A DNA stretch of 46,306 nucleotides from an uncultured Candidatus Pelagibacter sp. (GTDB lineage: Bacteria > Pseudomonadota > Alphaproteobacteria > Pelagibacterales > Pelagibacteraceae): positions 1 to 46,306 of the forward strand of contig CAJQSG010000010.1 in NCBI GenBank assembly GCA_905612525.1. The letters are read 5' to 3'. The notes beneath the pieces are model-generated. The model was not told where the DNA came from and did no database searches. It was given only the letters and a program-made list of their open reading frames with translations. Positions 1-9,383 of the stretch are shown one piece after another (position 1 is the first letter of the stretch; every line of letters begins with the position of its first letter). Position numbers and translations under genes: made by a program.

Positions 1-1189
1 CTACAGGGCCTCTGGGCGGAAGTTTATTTGTCGAGATACCAACTTCTCCTCCAAAACCAAACTGACCACCATCAGCAAATTGTGTTGACGTGTTGTGCAT
101 TGCTATGGAACTTTTGACATTTTTCAAAAATTTTTGAGCAGTTTTTTTATTTTTGGTAACTATAGAATCGGTATGCATAGTTCCATATTTGTTAATATGA
201 TTAATTGCTTCTTCACAATTTTTAACAGCTTTCACTGATACAATTGCTGCTAGATACTCAGTAGACCAATCCTTTTCTTTTGTGGGATAAATCTTTCCTT
301 TATAATGTTTCATTAAAAAACGATCTCCAAAAATCTTACAGTTATTTTCTTCTAGTTTTTTTAAAATAGGATTACAAAATTTTTTAACAATTTTTTCATG
401 AAGTAAAATTGTTTCTGTAGCACCACAGATACCAGTGTTTCTTAATTTAGCATTATAGATAATATTTATAGCCATTTTTAATTCAGCATCTTTATCAATA
501 AAGGTGTGACAGAGTCCTTCTAGATGTCCAATAATAGGTACGCTTGAGAAATCTTGCACTCTTTTTACTAATTGTTTCCCTCCCCGTGGTATGATTACAT
601 CAATATAATCATTCATTCTTGAAAGCATAAAATCTACCATTTTTCTATCCCTTGAATCAATAAACTGAATAAAGTCTTCACTAACTTTATTTTCTTTAAG
701 AGATTTTCTAAATAATTTAGCTAAAATTCTATTTGTATTTATAGCCTCTGAGCCACCTTTTAAAATTATAGCATTACCAGATTTGAAGCATAAACTAGCA
801 ACATCAGATGTTACATTGGGTCTACTTTCATATATGATCCCAATAACACCAATAGGTATTGTTACTCTCTTAATTTTTAATCCATTAGGTCTACTCCATT
901 TCTCAAGAGTAGTATCAACAGGGTCTTTTAGTTTAATAATTTTATTTATTGAGTTCTTTATATTATCCAATTTTTCTTGATCAATAGTCAGTCTATCAAT
1001 TAAATTATCCTTTAATCCTTTTTTTAGAGCAAATTTTATATCTTTTATGTTTGCTTTAATTATAAAATTTTTCTCTTTATCTAATAATAAAGCATATCTT
1101 TTTAAAATTTTATTTTTTACCGAAGTATTAACTTTTTCAAGAGATGCTTTTTTAGCATTTTGTCCTATTAAATTCATATATCTAATCAT
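1..1189 (-). CDS. proA: gamma-glutamyl phosphate reductase (C-terminus cut by left edge)
   Basis: My reverse-strand reading from the ATG at 1189 gives MIRYMNLIGQNAKKASLEKVNTSVKNK...GVIGIIYESRPNVTSDVASLCFKSGNAIILKGGSEAINTN...LRNTGICGATETILLH..., typical of ProA. It lies directly downstream of proB and is open at position 1. Confidence 0.93.
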   Translation of the reverse strand, partial: MIRYMNLIGQNAKKASLEKVNTSVKNKILKRYALLLDKEKNFIIKANIKDIKFALKKGLKDNLIDRLTIDQEKLDNIKNSINKIIKLKDPVDTTLEKWSRPNGLKIKRVTIPIGVIGIIYESRPNVTSDVASLCFKSGNAIILKGGSEAINTNRILAKLFRKSLKENKVSEDFIQFIDSRDRKMVDFMLSRMNDYIDVIIPRGGKQLVKRVQDFSSVPIIGHLEGLCHTFIDKDAELKMAINIIYNAKLRNTGICGATETILLHEKIVKKFCNPILKKLEENNCKIFGDRFLMKHYKGKIYPTKEKDWSTEYLAAIVSVKAVKNCEEAINHINKYGTMHTDSIVTKNKKTAQKFLKNVKSSIAMHNTSTQFADGGQFGFGGEVGISTNKLPPRGPV

Positions 1190-1190
1190 T

Positions 1191-2303
1191 TTAAACCTCT
1201 ACCATATCATCTTTATGTATAACTTCAGACCTTGAAATATATCCTAATATCTTTTCAATTTCTTTAGAATGGTGTCCCATAATTCTTAATATTTCATCAG
1301 ATGAAAATGAACTTAAACCTCTAGCACATTCATAATTTTTTTTATTTAAAACTTTAATGTGGTCACCTTTTTTAAACCTACCAAACACTTTTGTGATTCC
1401 AGCTGCTAATAAACTCTTACCATTCGAAAGCGCTTGAGTGGCACCATCATCAATTACAATTTCTCCTTTAGGTGAAATTGAACTGATAATCCATTTTTTT
1501 CTAGCATCTAATTTAGTGATTTTTGGTAAAAACCACGTGCAATTATTATTTTTAATTATTTTTGTAATTGGTCTCATTAAAAGACCATTAGCTATTACCA
1601 TTTGGCATCCTGACAGTTGACAGATTTTTGCTGCATCAATTTTAGTTTTCATTCCTCCTGTTCCATGTTCACCAATACTTTTGGTTGCAATTTTTTCTAT
1701 ATTCTTATCTATATTTCTTATTTCTTTTATTAATTTTGCATTTTTGTAAATTTTTGGATTTTGGGTGTAAAGACCATCAACGTCAGAAAGAAGTATTAGC
1801 GAGTCAGCACCAGATATTTGTGCAACTCTAGAAGCCAATCTATCGTTATCACCATATTTAATTTCTGAAGTTGCTATGGTGTCATTTTCATTAACAATGG
1901 GCACAAAACCTAATTGAAATAAATTATCAAACGTTCTCTTGGCATTTAAGGCCCTTCTTCTTTGCTCGGTATCTTCTAGTGTAAGTAAAATCTGAGATAT
2001 ATTAATTTTTTGTTTAAAAAATATTTCTGAGAATAAATTCATAAGCTCAATTTGTCCAATTGATGCTACAGCTTGACTTTTATCAATTTTAAGATTTTTT
2101 TTACTTAAGTTCAGCTTTTTGCAGCCCATAGCAATAGCACCGGAGCTAACAATAATAATCTTTTTATTTTCTTTAATTAGTTCTCGAATGTCTTTGGAAA
2201 ATTCTAAAAGCCATTTTTTTCTAATCTTTTTATTATCATCTATTAATAAAGATGAACCAATTTTGATTACAATTATTTTAGAATTCTTAAGATACATAAG
2301 CAA
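1191..2303 (-). CDS. proB: glutamate 5-kinase (AAK kinase plus PUA domain)
   Basis: Motifs IVIKIGSSLL, VSSGAIAMG, NENDTIAT, YGDNDRLASRVA, SDVDGLYT; C-terminal PUA-like region; adjacent to proA. Confidence 0.95.
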   Translation of the reverse strand: MLMYLKNSKIIVIKIGSSLLIDDNKKIRKKWLLEFSKDIRELIKENKKIIIVSSGAIAMGCKKLNLSKKNLKIDKSQAVASIGQIELMNLFSEIFFKQKINISQILLTLEDTEQRRRALNAKRTFDNLFQLGFVPIVNENDTIATSEIKYGDNDRLASRVAQISGADSLILLSDVDGLYTQNPKIYKNAKLIKEIRNIDKNIEKIATKSIGEHGTGGMKTKIDAAKICQLSGCQMVIANGLLMRPITKIIKNNNCTWFLPKITKLDARKKWIISSISPKGEIVIDDGATQALSNGKSLLAAGITKVFGRFKKGDHIKVLNKKNYECARGLSSFSSDEILRIMGHHSKEIEKILGYISRSEVIHKDDMVEV

Positions 2304-3270
2304 GTAATTTAGCTTTAACTTTTGATACAGACCCTTTGTCTAATGTTGAAAGGGTTATTACCTCAGAATCTTTATTTTTAGAAAAGTTTTTCACAATTTT
2401 ATTTACTTTTGCTTCATCTAATAAATCTATTTTATTTAATACAATTATTTCCTTTTTTTCAAGGATCTCTTTACTATAGCTACCAAGCTCTTTCTTAACT
2501 TGTTGATATGCATTTTCAATATTTTCATCAGTAATATCTATTAGATGCATTAAAGTTTTGCATCTTTCTATGTGTTTTAAAAATTGAATTCCAAGACCTA
2601 CACCTTCATGTGCACCCTCAACTAAACCTGGAATGTCAGCTAAAGTTATTTCTTTGTCATCATAAGTTGCCACACCAAGGTTTGGATTTAAAGTTGTAAA
2701 CTTATAATTTGCTATTTTAGGTGTGGCATTTGTAATGGATGCTAATAAGCTAGATTTACCAGCGTTGGGTAAACCTACAATACCAACATCAGCAATAGTT
2801 TTTAGTTGAAGCCAAATTATATATTCTTCACCTGTTGAACCTTTTGTGAATTTTTTTGGGGCTCTATTTGTAGAGCTTTTGAATCTAGTATTCCCAAGAC
2901 CACCCTTGCCACCCTTGGCTACAACAAATTTTTCACCCTCTTTTTTAAAATCATAAATTAAAGTTTTATTATCTTCTTCAAAAACTTGTGTACCTATTGG
3001 AACTTTTAAAAATAAATCATCTCCTCCATGACCAGTACGATTTTGTCCAGAACCATTTACTCCTCTTCCTGCTTTGTGATGTTGTTGAAATCTATAATCA
3101 ATGAGAGTATTTAAGTTTCTTTCTGATCTTAAGAATATGGTACCACCTTTGCCACCATCCCCACCATCAGGTCCACCATACTCAATAAATTTTTCTCTAC
3201 GAAAACTAGGAGACCCATGTCCACCGTTGCCAGCTTTTACATAAATTTTTACTTGATCTAGAAATTTCAT
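2287..3270 (-). CDS. obgE: Obg family GTPase
   Basis: Glycine-rich Obg fold (AGNGGHGSPSFRREKFIEYGGPDGGDGGKGG), Walker A GLPNAGKSSLL, DIPGLVEGAHEGVGLG, NKIDL. Confidence 0.96.
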   Translation of the reverse strand: MKFLDQVKIYVKAGNGGHGSPSFRREKFIEYGGPDGGDGGKGGTIFLRSERNLNTLIDYRFQQHHKAGRGVNGSGQNRTGHGGDDLFLKVPIGTQVFEEDNKTLIYDFKKEGEKFVVAKGGKGGLGNTRFKSSTNRAPKKFTKGSTGEEYIIWLQLKTIADVGIVGLPNAGKSSLLASITNATPKIANYKFTTLNPNLGVATYDDKEITLADIPGLVEGAHEGVGLGIQFLKHIERCKTLMHLIDITDENIENAYQQVKKELGSYSKEILEKKEIIVLNKIDLLDEAKVNKIVKNFSKNKDSEVITLSTLDKGSVSKVKAKLLAYVS

Positions 3271-3299
3271 AATACAACTGTTAGTTTTTAGTTGTACTA

Positions 3300-3554
3300 C
3301 TAATTAGGTTTTACTGAAACGAATGTTCTGTCTAATCTACCTTTTTTAAATACTACTTTTCCTTCAACAACAGAAAAAATTGAATGATCTTTACCCATTC
3401 CTACGTTTTCACCAGGAAAAATTTTTGTTCCTCTTTGTCTAACTATTATGTTTCCAGGAATTACTACTTCGCCACCATACTTCTTAACACCAAGTCTACG
3501 ACCAGCACTATCTCGTCCGTTTCTCGATGATCCACCTGCTTTTTTTGTAGCCAT
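3300..3554 (-). CDS. rpmA: 50S ribosomal protein L27
   Basis: [29 protein letters not shown]...[24 protein letters not shown]. Confidence 0.97.
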   Translation of the reverse strand: MATKKAGGSSRNGRDSAGRRLGVKKYGGEVVIPGNIIVRQRGTKIFPGENVGMGKDHSIFSVVEGKVVFKKGRLDRTFVSVKPN

Positions 3555-3557
3555 ATT

Positions 3558-3974
3558 TTATTTACTTGCTGTTTCTGCTTCTACTTTAGCTTCCACTTTT
3601 TCAATTTTTTTCTTTGGTTTAACCATTTTTTCTGCTTCAGCTAAAACTTTTCCATCTTTTGAAAAAATTTTACTAATTCTTATTAATGAATATTGTTGTC
3701 TATGACCATTTTTTCTTCTTGAATTTTGCCTTCTTCTTTTCTTGAAGATTAATATTGTTCTATTTTTTCCATTTTCGATAAGGTTAGCTTCAACTTTTGC
3801 TCCCTCAACAGTTGGTGAACCAACTTCTATGATTTTATCGTCTCCATACGCCAGGATTTCTTTAAATTCTATTTTAGTCTCAGCTTTAGAATCCTCTAAT
3901 CTTTCAATTTTAAGTATTTCTCCAGCCTTTACTTTGTACTGTTTTCCACCTGTTTGTATGATTGCGTATGACAT
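3558..3974 (-). CDS. rplU: 50S ribosomal protein L21 with Lys/Glu-rich C-terminal extension
   Basis: MSYAIIQTGGKQYKVKAGEILKIERL...FKKRRRQNSRRKNGHRQQYSLIRI; next to rpmA. Confidence 0.95.
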   Translation of the reverse strand: MSYAIIQTGGKQYKVKAGEILKIERLEDSKAETKIEFKEILAYGDDKIIEVGSPTVEGAKVEANLIENGKNRTILIFKKRRRQNSRRKNGHRQQYSLIRISKIFSKDGKVLAEAEKMVKPKKKIEKVEAKVEAETASK

Positions 3975-4000
3975 TGTTTAATCTATTTTTTATAAGCAGC

Positions 4001-4028
4001 AATATAGTCTCGAGCCTATTATAGTCAA
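4001..4028 (-). promoter_or_regulatory. putative sigma70-type promoter for rplU-rpmA-obgE-proB-proA
   Basis: On the minus strand: TTGACT (4023-4028), 16-nt spacer, TATATT (4001-4006), in the short gap upstream of rplU. Confidence 0.5.
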
Positions 4029-4039
4029 GTCCGAATAAG

Positions 4040-4759
4040 TTAGAAATTGTCCTTTAAATCCCTTAATTTTGAAAAGGTCTCTACATTGCTAGACTTAAGA
4101 AAAATATTACACTCCAATTCATCCTTAATAGTTGATGGAATAGTGGGTAGTCCACTTCTTAACTTTGTATCGATATCATGTATCTTAGTTATGAGATTTT
4201 CATTGTTCGCATCATGAATTAAACAAAAATCTGAATTTTTTTTAGTATATTCATGACCACAATAAATTTTAGTATTTTGTGGCAGTTTTTTTAATTTCAT
4301 CAAAGAATCAAACATCTGAGAGTATGTGCCTTCAAATATTCTTCCACACCCTAATGAAAAAAGGGTATCCCCAGTAAAAACAGATTCTTCTCTATAAAAA
4401 TAAAAACATATGTGACCAAGAGTGTGCCCCGGAATATAGATTATCTTAGCTTCAAAATTTTCATGCATCCATGTTTGTTGATCGCTAAGCAATATATCTA
4501 TTTCAGGAATTCTTTCTTGGTCCTCTTTGTACCCAATAACACGTGCTCCATATTTTTCTTTTAATTTTTTATTTCCACCTACATGATCATAATGGTGGTG
4601 TGTATTTAATATAAACTTTAATTTAATTTGATTATTCTCTAAATATTTAATAATAGGGTCAGCTTCACTAGGATCAATTACACATGCAGTATTATTTACC
4701 TCATCAATTATCAAATAAGAGTAGTTATCTTGCAGACAAGGTATTATTTTAATTTTCAT
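4040..4759 (-). CDS. gloB: hydroxyacylglutathione hydrolase (glyoxalase II)
   Basis: Metallo-beta-lactamase motif THHHYDHVGGN, PGHTLGHICFY, FTGDTLFSLGCGRIFEGT, CGHEYT. Confidence 0.93.
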   Translation of the reverse strand: MKIKIIPCLQDNYSYLIIDEVNNTACVIDPSEADPIIKYLENNQIKLKFILNTHHHYDHVGGNKKLKEKYGARVIGYKEDQERIPEIDILLSDQQTWMHENFEAKIIYIPGHTLGHICFYFYREESVFTGDTLFSLGCGRIFEGTYSQMFDSLMKLKKLPQNTKIYCGHEYTKKNSDFCLIHDANNENLITKIHDIDTKLRSGLPTIPSTIKDELECNIFLKSSNVETFSKLRDLKDNF

Positions 4760-5356
4760 TTATCTCTCAATTAAAAAAATTCCCAATTCTGCTGATAGAT
4801 TTTTTATATTAAGATTTGTTTCATTAATAGAAGAAGTTTTTTCATTGCGAAGTGCTAATGCTTTATCTAATTTAATTTCTCTATCATGACAAAAGTTATA
4901 AAAATCTTTAATCGTACACATATGTAGATTTGGAGTATTATACCATTCATCAGGTAAATTTTTTGTAATAGGCATTGTTCCTTTTATCATTAAGTGAAGT
5001 CTTACTTTCCAAAACCCAAAATTTGGTACAGTAACAATAGCCTTTTTCCCTACCCTTAAAAGTTCCTGAATAACTATTTCTGGATTTAGGAAAGCTTGAA
5101 GTGTCTGACTTAAAATCACAAAATCAAAAGAGCTATCTGGAAATTGTATAAGATCTTTTTCTGCATCCCCTTCAATGACAGTTAAACCTTTACTTACACA
5201 CTTTTGAGAGTTATTTTTAGAAATTTCAATTCCTCTTATATCTATTTCTTTATTGATTTTTAAATACTCCATTAATGTTCCATCTCCACATCCAACATCT
5301 AAAACTCTTGTGTTTTTTTCAATAAAATCTGAGATTATTTTAAATTCTTGTTTCAT
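4760..5356 (-). CDS. metW: MetW, methionine biosynthesis methyltransferase-like protein
   Basis: VLDVGCGDGTLMEYL, GIEISKNNSQKCVSKGLTVIEGDAEKDL, SFDFVILSQTLQAF; overlaps the metX stop. Confidence 0.93.
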   Translation of the reverse strand: MKQEFKIISDFIEKNTRVLDVGCGDGTLMEYLKINKEIDIRGIEISKNNSQKCVSKGLTVIEGDAEKDLIQFPDSSFDFVILSQTLQAFLNPEIVIQELLRVGKKAIVTVPNFGFWKVRLHLMIKGTMPITKNLPDEWYNTPNLHMCTIKDFYNFCHDREIKLDKALALRNEKTSSINETNLNIKNLSAELGIFLIER

Positions 5357-6477
5357 TCTTGGATTGTTAAGTAAGAGTTGTTAATATAATTTTTTAAGGT
5401 ATTTAAAAATTCTGGAACATTTAAAAGAAAAGAATCATGTCCTTTGTCAGACTCAATTTCGACAAAAGCAACATCTGCTCCAATGGCATTTAAGGCTATA
5501 ACAATTTCTTTGTTCTCGGAAGTTGGATAGAGCCAATCAGAAGTGAATGATATAACAAGAAATTTGGTTTTAGTCTTTTCAAAAGCTTTTGATAAATTTC
5601 CACCATATTCCTTAGTCAAGTCAAAGTAATCCATAGCTCTTGTAATATACAAATAACTATTGGCGTCAAACCTATCAACAAATACAGACCCTTGATGTCT
5701 TAAATAACTTTCTATTTGGAAATCTGCATCAAAACTAAATTTTAAATCATCTCTTTCTTGTAATTTTCTTCCAAACTTTTCTTGTAAACCATTTTTAGAT
5801 AAATAAGTTATATGAGCAGCCATTCTTGCAACAGATAAGCCTTTAGCAGGGTTGGTATTTTGATTTGCATAGTCTCCATTTAACCAGTTTGTGTCAGCCA
5901 TTATAGATTGTCTTCCAAGTTCGTTAAAAGCAATATTTTGTGCTGAGTGGCTTGAAGTACAGGCAATTGGAATTGCTATTCTTGCTTTTTCAGGAAAATT
6001 ACTTATAAATTGAAGAACTTGCATACCACCCATAGACCCACCCATAACTGCAAGTAATTTTTTAATTTTAAAAAAATCTAAAAGATTGTATTGTGCATTT
6101 ACCATGTCGTTTATTGTAATAATAGGGAAAGTGGTTCCATAAACTTTATTTGTATCAGAGCTAGTATTACTAGGGCCAAAAGAACCTAAGCACCCACCAA
6201 TTACATTGGCACAAATCACAAAATATTTATCTGTATCGATAGCCTTATTAGGACCAACAGCATATGACCACCAACCATCTTTTTTAGTTATTGGGTTTAT
6301 TCCAGAAACAAATTGATCACCTGTTAAGGCATGAAAGACTAAAATGGCATTATCCTTTTTGTCATTAAGAACACCGTAGGTCTCATAAGCTAAGGGAAAA
6401 TTATTAATAGTTTGGCCGCAATCTAATTTTAGCGGTTTATCAATTATTAGGCTCTTTATGTTTGCATTTTGATTCAT
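5353..6477 (-). CDS. metX: homoserine O-acetyltransferase
   Basis: AYETYGVLN, LVFHALTGDQFVSG, NVIGGCLGSFGPSN, MGGSMGGMQVLQF; metX-metW order. Confidence 0.95.
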   Translation of the reverse strand: MNQNANIKSLIIDKPLKLDCGQTINNFPLAYETYGVLNDKKDNAILVFHALTGDQFVSGINPITKKDGWWSYAVGPNKAIDTDKYFVICANVIGGCLGSFGPSNTSSDTNKVYGTTFPIITINDMVNAQYNLLDFFKIKKLLAVMGGSMGGMQVLQFISNFPEKARIAIPIACTSSHSAQNIAFNELGRQSIMADTNWLNGDYANQNTNPAKGLSVARMAAHITYLSKNGLQEKFGRKLQERDDLKFSFDADFQIESYLRHQGSVFVDRFDANSYLYITRAMDYFDLTKEYGGNLSKAFEKTKTKFLVISFTSDWLYPTSENKEIVIALNAIGADVAFVEIESDKGHDSFLLNVPEFLNTLKNYINNSYLTIQE

Positions 6478-6507
6478 AAATAATAGCTAAATTTGAATTG
6501 TGAGATA

Positions 6508-6563
6508 AAAAAACTAATTTAGCGGTTTTTTTAAGCGCTCGCAATTCAGTTAAATCAGCGCAC
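6508..6563 (-). ncRNA. SAM-II riboswitch aptamer in the metX leader
   Basis: Minus strand GTGCGCTGATTTAACTGAATTGCGAGCGCTTAAAAAAACCGCTAAATTAGTT. P1 GCGCT (6557-6561) pairs AGCGC (6535-6539) around a 17-nt GATTTAACTGAATTGCG loop. Loop AACT (6548-6551) is complementary to the 3' AGTT (6512-6515), as expected for the pseudoknot. It resembles the SAM-II consensus GCGCUGAUUUAAC..AUUGC.AGCGC...GCUAAA as I remember it, and lies directly upstream of metX. Confidence 0.9.
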
Positions 6564-6567
6564 ATTT

Positions 6568-6596
6568 TTTGTACTAGATAGTATTTCTTATGTCAA
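6568..6596 (-). promoter_or_regulatory. putative sigma70-type promoter for the metX leader
   Basis: Minus strand TTGACA (6591-6596), 17-nt spacer, TACAAA (6568-6573); predicted start falls at about 6561-6562. Confidence 0.55.
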
Positions 6597-6658
6597 ATTT
6601 TTTAAAAAATGACTTATTCTGTATGAAAGTTTAATATTTTATTTATAAGATTAATACA

Positions 6659-7741
6659 ATGACAGTTCCAAAGTTTAAAAAATTTAGAATAGAGGCCTAT
6701 AAACCAGGAAAATCAAATTTAGGCAAATTCAAAAATATCATTAAATTATCAGCAAATGAGTCGGCATTAGGTGTTAGCTCAAAAGTAAAGAAGGTTTTAA
6801 GTAATAAAAATTTGATTCTGTCTAAATATCCAGACAGTAAAGCAAAAATTTTAAGAAAAGAAATTTCAAATAAACTTAATTGTGATTTTAATAAAATTAT
6901 TTGTGGTGCAGGGTCCGATGAAATAATTCAGATGATTTGTCAGCTATATTTAAAACCATCAGATGAAGTGATTGTACCTCAATATAGTTTCTTAATGTAT
7001 AGAATTTATGCACAAATTGTTGGAGCAAAAGTTGTTTTTTCAAAAGAAAAAAATTTTAAAGTTTCAGTAGCAGAAATAATTAAAGAAGTTACAAAAAAAA
7101 CAAAAATAGTTTTTATTGCTAACCCAAATAATCCAACAGGTACTTATTTAAGTAAACTAGAATTATTAGAATTAAGAAAAAAATTAAAAAAAAATATTCT
7201 ATTAGTCTTAGATGATGCATATTTTGAATATATGAAAAATAAAGATTATAAATCAAGCTTAGATCTATTTAAAAATAAGGATAATGTATTTGTAATAAGA
7301 ACATTTTCTAAAATTTATGGATTAGCCTCTTTAAGAGTTGGTTGGGGTTATGCTTCAAAAAAAATTATTAATGCGATGAATATAATTAAACCACCATTTA
7401 ATGTAAATCAACTTGCACAAATTGCAGCAACAGAAGCTTTAAAAGATAAAAATTTTGTTATGCAATCTGTAAAGCATAATATTATAGAAGCAAATCATAT
7501 TAAAAACATTTTAGAAAAACTAAATATTTTTTCAAACGAAGTAACAGCTAATTTTTTATTACTAAATTTTGATAAATCTAAATTTTCAGCTAATTATGTT
7601 TTTAATAAATTAGAATCAAAAGGAATCATATTAAGATCTACAGAAGATGGGTATAATATTAAAAACAAATTAAGATTAACAATTGGATCTAAAAAAGAGA
7701 ATGCAAAATTTATAAAAGCAATTAAGGTTATATTTAACTAG
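6659..7741 (+). CDS. hisC: histidinol-phosphate aminotransferase
   Basis: PLP class I/II aminotransferase: LSANESALGVS, NPNNPTGTY, DDAYFEY, RTFSKIYGLASLRVGWG. Confidence 0.93.
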   Translation: MTVPKFKKFRIEAYKPGKSNLGKFKNIIKLSANESALGVSSKVKKVLSNKNLILSKYPDSKAKILRKEISNKLNCDFNKIICGAGSDEIIQMICQLYLKPSDEVIVPQYSFLMYRIYAQIVGAKVVFSKEKNFKVSVAEIIKEVTKKTKIVFIANPNNPTGTYLSKLELLELRKKLKKNILLVLDDAYFEYMKNKDYKSSLDLFKNKDNVFVIRTFSKIYGLASLRVGWGYASKKIINAMNIIKPPFNVNQLAQIAATEALKDKNFVMQSVKHNIIEANHIKNILEKLNIFSNEVTANFLLLNFDKSKFSANYVFNKLESKGIILRSTEDGYNIKNKLRLTIGSKKENAKFIKAIKVIFN

Positions 7742-7743
7742 TT

Positions 7744-8640
7744 ATGAAAAATATTTTAATTATAGGGTGTGGTTTAATTGGATCATCATTATTAAGATCA
7801 ATAGTGGATAAAAAAGTAGCAAAAAAAATATTTATTTATGAAAAATCTAAACAAAATATTTTAAAAATTAAAAAATTAAAGCTACCCTGTGAAATTACAA
7901 GTGATTTGAAAAAAATTATCCCAAATCTAGATTTGATAATATTTTGTATCCCATTAGGTGAATATGAAAAAATAATTTTAAAATTAAATAAATACCTGTT
8001 ACCGAAAACTATCATCACAGATGTTGGTTCTTCTAAAGAAAAATCTATGGAATTAATTAAAAAGAGATTAAAAAAAGGAATCTTTTGGACGTCCAGCCAT
8101 CCTATAGCAGGATCAGAAGTTAGTGGCCCTGAGCATGGTGTCAAAAATTTATTCCATAATAAGTGGTGCATATTAATAAAAGAAAAAAACACTAATAGGA
8201 AACACCTTCAGGCACTAAGTAAGTTTTGGAAAAAAATTGGTTCTAAAGTTACAATTATGGACCCTAAAAAACACGACACAGTATTTTCTATGACAAGTCA
8301 TTTACCTCACTTAATCGCATACAACTTAGTTAAAACCGCTACAGACTTTGAAAAGCAACAAAGATATGAATTAATTAAATTTAGCGCAGGTGGTTTAAGA
8401 GATTTTTCAAGAATTGCTGCATCTAATGAAATTATGTGGAGAGACATATTTTTTAATAATCAAAAAAATATTACAAAGGCTATTGACTTATTTATTAAAA
8501 ATTTACTTTCATTTAAAAACGATATTCAATCTAAAAATAATAAATCTATTATTAAAAAGTTAGTTGATACTAAGAAAGTTAGAAAAAAAATAATTAAATT
8601 AAAACAAGATATTAACAAACCAGATTTTGGTAGAAGTTAA
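7744..8640 (+). CDS. tyrA: prephenate/arogenate dehydrogenase
   Basis: NAD-binding IIGCGLIGSSLLRS, TDVGSSKEK, HPIAGSEVSGPEHG, SMTSHLPHLIAYNL; follows hisC by 2 nt. Confidence 0.92.
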   Translation: MKNILIIGCGLIGSSLLRSIVDKKVAKKIFIYEKSKQNILKIKKLKLPCEITSDLKKIIPNLDLIIFCIPLGEYEKIILKLNKYLLPKTIITDVGSSKEKSMELIKKRLKKGIFWTSSHPIAGSEVSGPEHGVKNLFHNKWCILIKEKNTNRKHLQALSKFWKKIGSKVTIMDPKKHDTVFSMTSHLPHLIAYNLVKTATDFEKQQRYELIKFSAGGLRDFSRIAASNEIMWRDIFFNNQKNITKAIDLFIKNLLSFKNDIQSKNNKSIIKKLVDTKKVRKKIIKLKQDINKPDFGRS

Positions 8641-9383
8641 TATTTTATAGAAGATACTTTTTTTACTATCAACTTTGCTGTTCTTTCAATTCTATCTATT
8701 GTTTTTGTTATAGACATAATTAAAACTTTTTTTTTAGGTCCATATGCATGAATTAATTCTTTTGCATTGATACAAATTGCAACATGTCCTTTCCAAAATA
8801 TAACATCACCTTTTTTAAATTTATTTATTTTGATATTACCCTTCGAATATTTTAATTGATTCCTTGTATCTCTAGGATAAAATTTATTATTATAATAATA
8901 GAATAACTGTAAGATAGCTGAGCAATCTATTCCTTTATAGGTCTTGCCACCCCAAACATATTTAGTTCCCAAAAATAATTTTAATACTCTCAGGTAGTTT
9001 TGTTCCACATGATCAATTCTCCTAATATCTTTTTTTATAACCCATTTATTTTTTTCAAATTCTACAAACTTTTTATCTTTCTGAATTATTGAAATTTTTG
9101 ATGCAAATGGTAAAGAATATTTTGTCTTATGTTTTTGTTTATTAAAAATGTTAGCTTTTAAATTAAATATTTTATGTGTAGGATTACAATCATTCGTATA
9201 ATTCTCATCTTTAATATATCCAATATAATTATCGTATGATGTTTTTATTCTTAACCAACTTTTATTTTTTGATAATACTTTGAATTTTTCTCCATATAAG
9301 ATTTGTGAACTTATTGGAGATTTTTTAGAAGATCTCTCATAAATATTTGTAAGTTTATTCTTAAAAAAAAAATTATTTTTCAT
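8637..9383 (-). CDS. NlpC/P60 family cysteine peptidase with SH3-like N-terminal region
   Basis: YVWGGKTYKGIDCSAILQLFYY (catalytic Cys), GDVIFWKGHVAICI (His); N-terminal SH3-like repeats. Confidence 0.88.
   Translation of the reverse strand: MKNNFFFKNKLTNIYERSSKKSPISSQILYGEKFKVLSKNKSWLRIKTSYDNYIGYIKDENYTNDCNPTHKIFNLKANIFNKQKHKTKYSLPFASKISIIQKDKKFVEFEKNKWVIKKDIRRIDHVEQNYLRVLKLFLGTKYVWGGKTYKGIDCSAILQLFYYYNNKFYPRDTRNQLKYSKGNIKINKFKKGDVIFWKGHVAICINAKELIHAYGPKKKVLIMSITKTIDRIERTAKLIVKKVSSIKY

Noticed and set aside
783-1235. Short + strand ORFs 783..980 and 1047..1235
   Set aside because: They lie antisense to the clear proA reading frame and have low-complexity hydrophobic translations typical of shadow ORFs.
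3448-3981. + strand ORFs 3448..3705 and 3742..3981
   Set aside because: Antisense to rpmA/rplU, which are unambiguous ribosomal protein genes.
3975-4039. tRNA or structured RNA upstream of rplU
   Set aside because: No cloverleaf or T-loop consensus; explained by a promoter-like sequence.
6589-6616. Palindrome-like TTATGTCA-AATTTTTTAAAAAA-TGACTTA between metX and hisC as an operator
   Set aside because: It is imperfect and dominated by T/A runs that are common in this genome; it also overlaps the metX -35. I could not separate it from chance.
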